Source: Taudactylus pleione
Taxonomy: Eukaryota > Chordata > Amphibia > Anura > Myobatrachidae
Length of the DNA: 64,000 bases
NCBI GenBank assembly: GCA_031769625.1
Contig: JAUIMM010000213.1
Location: forward strand, 1,866,501 to 1,930,500
Direction of reading: 5' to 3'
The translations under genes were made by a program, and so were the position numbers. The notes under the pieces were generated by a model that saw nothing but the letters and a program-made list of their open reading frames with translations, made no database searches and was not told where the DNA came from. This document shows, piece by piece, positions 57,041 through 64,000 of this stretch; positions within the stretch are counted from its first letter, which is position 1; every line of letters starts with the position of its first letter.

Positions 57041-58976
57041 ATATATTTTCTGTGTTTGTGAATTGTGTGCGCAGTAGCCGCACGTGCATCAACAAAGTAG
57101 TGCCAAGCGTGCGCCTGTGTCATAAGTAAAGGGCCGGCTGGCTTGACCGTTAAAGGGTGCTGTAACCCCCGAAAGTACACTCCAGTCCAAACCAAAAAAA
57201 AGTTATTTTCTGTGTTTGTGAATTGTGTGCGCAGTAGCCGCACGTGCATCAACAAAGTAGTGCCAAGCGTGCGCCTGTGTCATAAGTAAAGGGCCGGCTG
57301 GCTTGACCGTTAAGGGTGCTGTAACCCCCGAAAGTACACTCCAGTCCAAACCAAAAAAAATATTATTTTCTGTGTTTGTGAATTGTGTGCGCAGTAGCCG
57401 CACGTGCATCAACAAAGTAGTGCCAAGCGTGCGCCTGTGTCATAAGTAAAGGGCCGGCTGGCTTGACCGTTAAGGGTGCTGTAACCCCCGAAAGTACACT
57501 CCAGTCCAAACCAAAAAAAAAAATATTTTCTGTGTTTGTGAATTGTGTGCGCAGTAGCCGCACGTGCATCAACAAAGTAGTGCCAAGCGTGCGCCTGTGT
57601 CATAAGTAAAGGGCCGGCTGGCTTGACCGTTAAGGGTGCTGTAACCCCCGAAAGTACACTCCAGTCCAAACCAAAAAAAAAATTATTTTCTGTGTTTGTG
57701 AATTGTGTGCGCAGTAGCCGCACGTGCATCAACAAAGTAGTGCCAAGCGTGCGCCTGTGTCATAAGTAAAGGGCCGGCTGGCTTGACCGTTAAGGGTGCT
57801 GTAACCCCCGAAAGTACACTCCAGTCCAAACCAAAAAAAAAATTATTTTCTGTGTTTGTGAATTGTGTGCGCAGTAGCCGCACGTGCATCAACAAAGTAG
57901 TGCCAAGCGTGCACCTGTGTCATAAGTAAAGGGCCGGCTGGCTTGACCGTTAAGGGTGCTGTAACCCCCGAAAGTACACTCCAGTCCAAACCAAAAAAAA
58001 AATTATTTTCTGTGTTTGTGAATTGTGTGCGCAGTAGCCGCACGTGCATCAACAAAGTAGTGCCAAGCGTGCGCCTGTGTCATAAGTAAAGGGCCGGCTG
58101 GCTTGACCGTTAAAGGGTGCTGTAACCCCCGAAAGTACACTCCAGTCCAAACAAAAAAAAAATTATTTTCTGTGTTTGTGAATTGTGTGCGCAGTAGCCG
58201 CACGTGCATCAACAAAGTAGTGCCAAGCGTGCACCTGTGTCATAAGTAAAGGGCCGGCTGGCTTGACCGTTAAGGGTGCTGTAACCCCCGAAAGTACACT
58301 CCAGTCCAAACCAAAAAAAAAATTATTTTCTGTGTTTGTGAATTGTGTGCGCAGTAGCCGTACGTGCATCAACAAAGTAGTGCCAAGCGTGCGCCTGTGT
58401 CATAAGTAAAGGGCCGACTGGCTTGACCGTTAAAGGGTGCTGTAACCCCCAAAGTACACTCCAGTCCAAACCAAAAAAAAAATTATTTTCTGTGTTTGTG
58501 AATTGTGTGCGCAGTAGCCGCACGTGCATCAACAAAGTAGTGCCAAGCGTGCGCCTGTGTCATAAGTAAAGGGCCGGCTGGCTTGACCGTTAAAGGGTGC
58601 TGTAACCCCCGAAAGTACACTCCAGTCCAAACCAAAAAAAAATTATTTTCTGTGTTTGTGAATTGTGTGCGCAGTAGCCGCACGTGCATCAACAAAGTAG
58701 TGCCAAGCGTGCACCTGTGTCATAAGTAAAGGGCCGGCTGGCTTGACCGTTAAAGGGTGCTGTAACCCCCGAAAGTACACTCCAGTCCAAACCAAAAAAA
58801 AATTATTTTCTGTTTGTGAATTGTGTGCGCAGTAGCCGCACGTGCATCAACAAAGTAGTGCCAAGCGTGCGCCTGTGTCATAAGTAAAGGGCCGGCTGGC
58901 TTGACCGTTAAAGGGTGCTGTAACCCACAAAGTACACTCCAGTCCAAACCAAAAAAAAAATTATTTTCTGTGTTTA
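57041..58976 (+). repeat. 160-bp tandem repeat, twelve copies plus a partial
   Basis: AATTGTGTGCGCAGTAGCCG starts at 57061 and then at 57221, 57381 and so on to 58661, each exactly 160 bp apart, and once more at 58819. A thirteenth, cut copy ends at TAGCCGCACG before the transposase. Copies are nearly identical, differing in TTAAGGG versus TTAAAGGG, in the A-run length and in a few bases. Chains of antisense frames (each 70 codons, MLMHVRLLRTQF) are by-products of the repeat, not genes. Confidence 0.95.
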
Positions 58977-59009
58977 GCCGCACGTATATATCAAATCGAT
59001 ATAACATAA

Positions 59010-61874
59010 ATGGAGGACCAAACTTTCTCCGATAAAAATAAAATAGAGAAAGATCAAGAACCACTTCCTCCTAGTGCTGAAGCTGCTGCCACTAGTCATG
59101 ACATAGACGATAAAATGCCATCAACGTCGTCTGCCAAGGCCGATGCCCAATGTCATAGTAGAGGGCACATACAATCCCAAATGGCAAAGTTCAGGAAAAT
59201 GACCTTGAAAAAGACATTTAAATCAGCTGAAGAGAAACGTAAACTTGCCAATATGCCATTTACGACACGGAGTGGCAAGGAACGGCTAAGGTCGATCCCT
59301 AGTATGTTCATGACTAGTGGTTCAGCTTCACATGACGATGGAAGCCCTCCTCCCACTAAAAAAATCAAAAGAGTTAAGCTGGCAAAAGCACAGCGAAGAA
59401 CTGTGCTTTCTAAGAAGATATCACAAATCCCCAAGGAGAGTCCAAGTGTGGTGGTGGTTGCGATGCCTGACCTTCCCAGCACTGGACGGGAAGAGGTGGC
59501 TCTTTCCACCATTTGCACGCCCCCTGCAAGTGCTGAAAGGAGCACCCACAGTCCACTTGCTGATATGCAAATTGAAGATGTCACTGTTGAAGTACAACAG
59601 GATGAGGATACTGGTGTAGCTGGCGCTGAGGAGGAAGTTGGCGAGGAGGATTCTGATGGTGATGTGGTTTGTTTAAATCAGGCTCCGGGGGAGACAGTTG
59701 TTGTCCGTGGGATGAAAAAGCCCATCACGGTCATGCCTGGGCAGAAGACCAAACATTCCACCTCTTTGGTCTGGCAATATTTCTATCCAAATCCGGACAA
59801 CAACTGTCTTGCCATATGTACCATATGTAAAGGTGAAATAAGTAGGGGTAGGGACGTCAACCACCTAGGAACATCCTCCCTTATACGGCACCTGCAGCGC
59901 GTTCATAAAAAGTTACTGTCAAGTTCAGAAACTTTGGCTAAGACCGTAAGCAGTCCAGGGACACCTAAATCCCGTTGTCCTGTTGTATCCAAGCGCCTGC
60001 AAACCACACCGTCAACTCCCTCCTCGTCAATTTCCTCCTTAGTCAGGATCGGAAGTAGTCCTGCAGGCCATGTCACTGGCATGACTGACTCTCCTATCCG
60101 GGATTCCTCTGGAGGATCCTGCATTGCTACGCCTACTGCTGCCGCTGCTGCTGTTGCTGCTGCTGGGAGTCGTTCATCATCCCAGAGAGGAAGTAGGAAC
60201 ACCACTACTTTTACTAAACAATTGACCCTCCAACAGTCCTTAGCGAGGAGGATGAAGTACGACAGCAGTCATCCTGAAGCAAAACGTATAACTGAAGCCT
60301 TGACTGCTATGTTGGTGTTAGACGTGCGTCCGGTATCCGCCATTAGTGCAGTGGGATTTAGACAATTGATGGAGGTAGTGTGTCCCCGGTTCCAAATCCC
60401 GTCTAGATTCCACTTCACTAGGCAGGCGATACCGAGACTGTACAGAAACGTCAGAAAAAGTGTCCTCAGTGTCCTGAAAAATGCCGTTGTACACAATGTC
60501 CACTTAACCACGGACATGTGGACAAGTGGAACAGGGCAGACTAAGGACTATATGACTGTGACAGCCCACTGGGTAGATGTATCACCTTACGCAGCAACAG
60601 CAGCAGCGTCACCAGTAGCAGCATCTCAGAAATGCCAGCTCGTTACAAGGCAGGCTACGCTGTGTATCACCGGTTTCAGTAAGAGGCACACCGCCGACAA
60701 CCTCTTAGAGAAACTGAGGGAAATCATCGCCCAGTGGCTTACCCCACTTAGACTCTCCTGGGGATTTGTGATATCTGACAACGCCACCAATATTGTGCGG
60801 GCATTACATCTGGGCAAATTCCAGCACGTCCCATGTTTTGCTCACACAATAAACTTGGTGGTGCAGAATTTTCTGAAAAGCGACAGGGGCGTGCAGGAGA
60901 CGCTTTGGGTGGCCCGAAAAATTTCTGGCCACTTTCGCCATTCAGCGACTGCGTGCCGAAGACTGGAGCGCCAGCAAACACTCTTGAACCTGCCCCGCCA
61001 TCACCTGAAGCAAGAGGTTGTGACGCGGTGGAACTCAACCCTCTATATGCTTCAGAGGATGGAGGAGCAGCAAAAGGCCATACAAGCCTATACATCCACC
61101 TATGACATAGGCAAAGGAGGGGGTATGCACCTGACTCAAGCGCAGTGGAGAATGATTTCCGTGTTGTGCAAGGTTCTCCAGCCCTTCGAACTTGCCACAC
61201 GTGAAGTCAGTTCAGACACTGCCAGCTTGAGTCAGGTCATTCCCCTCATCAGGCTTTTGCAGAAGCAGCTGGAGAAAGTGAAGGAGGAGCTAAGACGGAG
61301 CGATTCCGCTCGGCATGTGGGACTTGTGGATGAAGCCCTTCATTCGCTTTGCCAGGATTCCAGGGTGGTCAATCTGTTGAAATCAGACCACTACGTTTTG
61401 GCCACCGTGCTCGATCCTAGGTTTAAAGCCTATGTGGTGCCTCTCTTTCCGGCCGACACAAGCCTGCAGAGGTGCAAAGACCTGCTGGTGAACACACTGT
61501 CAGCTGAAGCGGAACGTGACACGTCAACGGCTCCTTCTTCATTTTCTCCTGCAACTGGGGCTGCCAGGAAAAAACTTAGGTATCCTAAGCAACCCGCTGG
61601 CGGTGATGCAGGGCAGGCAGGACCAAGTTTGGACATCTGGTCCGGACTGAAGGACCTGGCAACAATTTCTGACATGTCTACTGTCACTGCATATGATACT
61701 GTCACCATTGACAGAATGGTGGAGGATTACATCGGTGACAGCATCCAAGTAGGCATGGCAGACAGTCCATACCTGTACTGGCAGGAAAAAGAGGCAATTT
61801 GGAGGCCCCTGTACAAACTGGCTCTATTTTACCTGAGTTGCCCCCCCTCCAGTGTGTACTCCGAAAGTGTTTAG
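59010..61874 (+). CDS. hAT transposase with BED zinc finger, C-terminus cut by frameshift
   Basis: The 954-codon frame is the longest in the window. The first ATG after the repeats (MEDQTFSDKN) is taken as start. Residues 1-245 are low-complexity, first basic, then acidic. Residues about 249-301 form a BED finger with Cys270, Cys273, His294 and His299. The catalytic fold follows: Asp502 in LTTDMWTSG, Asp590 in VISDNATNI, the hAT CFAH block at 609-612, the VVTRWNSTL block with Trp674, and LDPRFK near 801. The end, CPPSSVYSE, reaches the region of the catalytic Glu and the start of the hAT dimerisation domain, then frame is lost within three codons. The protein should bind the ends and excise the element by hairpin formation. 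ZBED-like (Ac) hAT group. Confidence 0.9.
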   Translation: MEDQTFSDKNKIEKDQEPLPPSAEAAATSHDIDDKMPSTSSAKADAQCHSRGHIQSQMAKFRKMTLKKTFKSAEEKRKLANMPFTTRSGKERLRSIPSMFMTSGSASHDDGSPPPTKKIKRVKLAKAQRRTVLSKKISQIPKESPSVVVVAMPDLPSTGREEVALSTICTPPASAERSTHSPLADMQIEDVTVEVQQDEDTGVAGAEEEVGEEDSDGDVVCLNQAPGETVVVRGMKKPITVMPGQKTKHSTSLVWQYFYPNPDNNCLAICTICKGEISRGRDVNHLGTSSLIRHLQRVHKKLLSSSETLAKTVSSPGTPKSRCPVVSKRLQTTPSTPSSSISSLVRIGSSPAGHVTGMTDSPIRDSSGGSCIATPTAAAAAVAAAGSRSSSQRGSRNTTTFTKQLTLQQSLARRMKYDSSHPEAKRITEALTAMLVLDVRPVSAISAVGFRQLMEVVCPRFQIPSRFHFTRQAIPRLYRNVRKSVLSVLKNAVVHNVHLTTDMWTSGTGQTKDYMTVTAHWVDVSPYAATAAASPVAASQKCQLVTRQATLCITGFSKRHTADNLLEKLREIIAQWLTPLRLSWGFVISDNATNIVRALHLGKFQHVPCFAHTINLVVQNFLKSDRGVQETLWVARKISGHFRHSATACRRLERQQTLLNLPRHHLKQEVVTRWNSTLYMLQRMEEQQKAIQAYTSTYDIGKGGGMHLTQAQWRMISVLCKVLQPFELATREVSSDTASLSQVIPLIRLLQKQLEKVKEELRRSDSARHVGLVDEALHSLCQDSRVVNLLKSDHYVLATVLDPRFKAYVVPLFPADTSLQRCKDLLVNTLSAEAERDTSTAPSSFSPATGAARKKLRYPKQPAGGDAGQAGPSLDIWSGLKDLATISDMSTVTAYDTVTIDRMVEDYIGDSIQVGMADSPYLYWQEKEAIWRPLYKLALFYLSCPPSSVYSESV

Positions 61875-62121
61875 TGCAGCCGGGAACCTTGTCAGCGAAA
61901 GGCGTAGGAGGTTGCTTCCACAGAATGTGGAGAAGATGATGTTCATCAAAATGAATTATCAGCTCTTCCAGGGAGACCAGCCTCCAGAAGGTACAGAGGG
62001 ACCTGTGGTGGTGGATTCAAGTGGGGACGAGTTAATACTTTGTGAGGATGAGGATGTACACACTGAAGAGGGTGAGGAATCGGTGGATGAGGAGGATGAG
62101 GATGACATCTTGCCTCCATAG
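61865..62121 (+). pseudogene. hAT transposase C-terminal dimerisation tail, out of frame
   Basis: In the next frame the hATC continuation is intact: VFSAAGNLVSERRRRLLP, then QNVEKMMFIKMNY, followed by an acidic tail ending DDILPP and TAG. The shift from the main frame equals a 2-base loss or 1-base gain around 61862-61868. Apart from this the transposase has no other lesion that I see. Confidence 0.9.
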
Positions 62122-62177
62122 AGCCAGTTTGTGCAGGGACACATTAATTGCCAGCTTGTTTTGTGGGGGCCCAAACG

Positions 62178-62234
62178 AACCAATCATTTCAGCCACAGTT
62201 GTGTGGCAGACCCTGGCGCTGAAATGATTGGTTT
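62178..62234. repeat. Perfect 16-bp inverted repeat in hAT 3' region
   Basis: AACCAATCATTTCAGC and its exact inverse enclose 24 bp. It lies about 60 bp after the transposase stop, so it would form a stem in the 3' UTR of the transcript. Confidence 0.85.
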
Positions 62235-62599
62235 GTTAAAGTGTGCATGTCCTGTTTATACAACATAAGGGTGGGTGGGAGGGCCCAAGGACAATTCCAT
62301 CTTGCACCTCTTTTTTTTCTTTGCATTATGTACAGTTTGGGGCCTAGTTTTTCAAACTGCCATCCTGTCTGCCACTGCAGTTTCACGCCTAGATGGGTCA
62401 CGTGTTTGTGCCGCCCACTCGTGTCGCTTAGCATAGTCATCCAGCTACCTCGGTGCAACGTTTTGGACATAAAAACACTATTGTGAGGTGTGAGGTGTTC
62501 AGAATAGACTGGAAATGAGTGGAAATTAAGGTTATTGAGGTTAATAATAGCATAGGAGCAGAAAAACCTAAAAATTCTGTGATTTTAGCTGTTTTTATG

Positions 62600-62740
62600 C
62601 TTTTTTAAAAAAAAATACAGATCCAAAACCCAGAACCCAAAACACGGAAGGGTGGTTTTGGCAAAACCAATCCAGATCCAAAACACGAAGAAAGATCCAG
62701 ATCCAAAACCAAAACACAAAACACGAAAAGTGGCCGGTGC
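62600..62740 (+). promoter_or_regulatory. Right subterminal repeats of the hAT element
   Basis: Five or more GATCCAAAAC/CAAAACACGAA words in tandem just inside the right terminus; probable transposase-binding sites. Confidence 0.5.
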
Positions 62741-62746
62741 ACACCC

Positions 62747-62757
<11 letters not shown>

Positions 62758-62784
<27 letters not shown>

Positions 62785-64000
62785 GCCAGCAGTGTAATAT
62801 ATATCAAATGTGTTTTATTTTGCTATTGCTTTGATTATATTTTTACTTACTATATTTAAAGTAAATAGATACTTACATTTTATTATAGTTAATCCAGGAG
62901 TTCTGTCTGCACTGGCAGCTCCTCATGCAGCTCCATGCATACATTTTCAGCAGCTCTTGTTATCCTTGTAGGAGGGGGCTGAGTTTCACTGACTGACTGG
63001 CTGGGAGGGCAAGGATGGGGACAGTGCTCCTGCTGTCTAGGTGTCTGACTTCCTGGTGCTGCACAGCACTTTCAGTGACACTGTGTCAGTGTCTTATAAG
63101 AACAGCCGACCTAATGAAGTTAGGGGGTGGGCCATGGCAGCATACAGCATCCATGACCACTGTTTTCAGTACATATTTAATGTTAGTGTTATGCAGCCTC
63201 GGTGGTGCCCCCACAGGTCCTGGCACCCTAGGCAGCTGCCTAATGGTAGCACCGGCCCTAGTATTACCTTTATAGCTTAGTTATCTTCATTATCTCTTCA
63301 TTCTTGCTTCCAAACATTGAGGAACCATGTTTTAAGACACCTTATCCAAAATTGTTTGTTTTATGTAATGAAAATTCAATGTATTCTGCATGACATAAGG
63401 GCTGTTTTTTAGTGTCTTTTTGTGCACTAATGTCCTTTTCATTTGTGTACTGTACCTTTGACAAACACCAAACACCAAAATGAGTTCTAGTTTTGATTCA
63501 ATGACATTAATTTTAGTTCAGTGTGCTTTAGAAAAGCTTCACTGTAGTTAAGCTGCTACATAATATCTCTTTAATGCCATCTCCAATTTCTCTTAACGGT
63601 TGTGAAAATTCTACTGTTCCAAATACATGCTCTTACAGTTCTTGTTGCTTTTTTAGTCTGATGATATATAATTGACATAGCAGGTACAGATTACTCTTTA
63701 AAGTGGATGTAATTTGCTTTATCCAAAGTTCTATCTACATACTATTCACTGTAGTTTATTTCCTATGAAGTTGATTTCTGCCTATTTCCTTTATCTCACT
63801 AATTAAAGTCTCTCTATTCCCAAATAATTTAAATTTCTATAGCTGGTTATTAGTTCAGCTTTGCTATACCTAAAGTAAACTCCTGTTTGGCAGCAGTTTT
63901 ACAAGACGGGCGGCATCATTCTGTCTTTACAAAGGTTTACAGCGTTGTTTTCCAATAATACCATGAAATTTATTCATAATCTGTTAGAATGATAAAAAGT
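62758..64000. other. Intergenic, no gene recognised
   Basis: Begins with the rest of the AT/CA microsatellite. At 63195-63262 the phrase GGCACCCTAGGCAGCTGCCTAATGG..CACCGGCCCTAG looks like the end of a dispersed repeat whose other end is not evident. The rest is AT-rich with no frame of note. Confidence 0.45.

Larger units (their letters stand above)
56519..62749 (+). mobile_element. Complete hAT DNA transposon, 6.2 kb
   Basis: The ends TAGGGGTGAGC and GTGCACACCCCTA are inverse over the outer eight bases. The flanking octamers are both ATATATAT (56511-56518 and 62750-62757). As the target is an AT microsatellite the duplication is compatible but not decisive. The subterminal regions hold repeated GATCCGAGT on the left and GATCCAAAAC on the right. 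Between them are a promoter, twelve 160-bp repeats, a BED-finger hAT transposase and a 3' region with a hairpin. Confidence 0.9.

Noticed and set aside
57041..58976. Regular repeats as a CRISPR-like array
   Set aside because: The units are contiguous and have no unique spacers, and the context is a eukaryotic hAT element.
56869..59064. Ladder of 70-128-codon antisense frames beginning MLMHVRLLRTQF
   Set aside because: One frame repeated by the 160-bp tandem units, antisense to the hAT transcript. It is not a gene family.
60748..61200. 150-codon minus-strand frame
   Set aside because: It is antisense to the catalytic core of the hAT transposase and has no features of its own.

Overview
The window is vertebrate nuclear DNA, most likely from an anuran amphibian with a large, transposon-rich genome. 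I infer this from the element types together: DIRS with an SGNH-hydrolase domain, chromovirus Ty3/gypsy, Penelope, L1-like and L2-like LINEs, long-inverted-repeat Tc1, two-component PIF/Harbinger and BED-finger hAT, plus many palindromic MITEs. I cannot name the species. I find no convincing host gene, tRNA, rRNA or CRISPR array. Nearly everything recognisable is a mobile element, often nested in another.

Layout. 1-103 is the end of a hAT element cut by the window edge. 1675-2261 is the first of three short elements with 7-bp target duplications and telomere-like CCTAACCC repeats (others at 29687-30179 and 35447-35980). 2625-4840 is a nested composite: a Tc1 element inside a short element with 5-bp target duplications. 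The same composite recurs at 25167-27399 in the opposite orientation. 5095-7850 is a decayed DIRS retrotransposon. 8126-13433 is a full-span but badly damaged chromovirus with two LTRs, the 3' LTR split by a 1.09-kb DNA element. 13434-25160 holds MITEs, microsatellites, a 30-bp minisatellite and AT-rich DNA.

27561-42997 holds more MITEs (29068-30431 has one element inside another), an L2-like LINE remnant split by a Harbinger-type MITE, a Penelope fragment and an L1-like reverse transcriptase remnant. 43129-50541 is a complete 7.4-kb PIF/Harbinger element with matching inverted termini and an AGA target duplication. It carries a DDE transposase gene and, unexpectedly, two separate spliced Myb/SANT-like genes on the other strand. 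50545-51790 is a mariner/Tc1 remnant split by another MITE. 52509-55937 holds palindrome clusters and a two-level tandem repeat.

56519-62749 is a complete 6.2-kb hAT element in an AT microsatellite. It has a TATA box, twelve 160-bp tandem repeats, a 954-codon BED-finger transposase frame and one frameshift just before the C-terminal dimerisation segment. The end of a second copy of this family lies at 1-103.

In the autonomous elements the expected division of labour is visible. The Harbinger transposase (nuclease) lies beside Myb/SANT-like DNA-binding partners, and the hAT protein combines DNA binding, catalysis and dimerisation in one chain. All protein genes seen carry at least one disabling lesion, so the copies here are probably non-autonomous now, though the hAT and Harbinger are young enough to keep clean termini.
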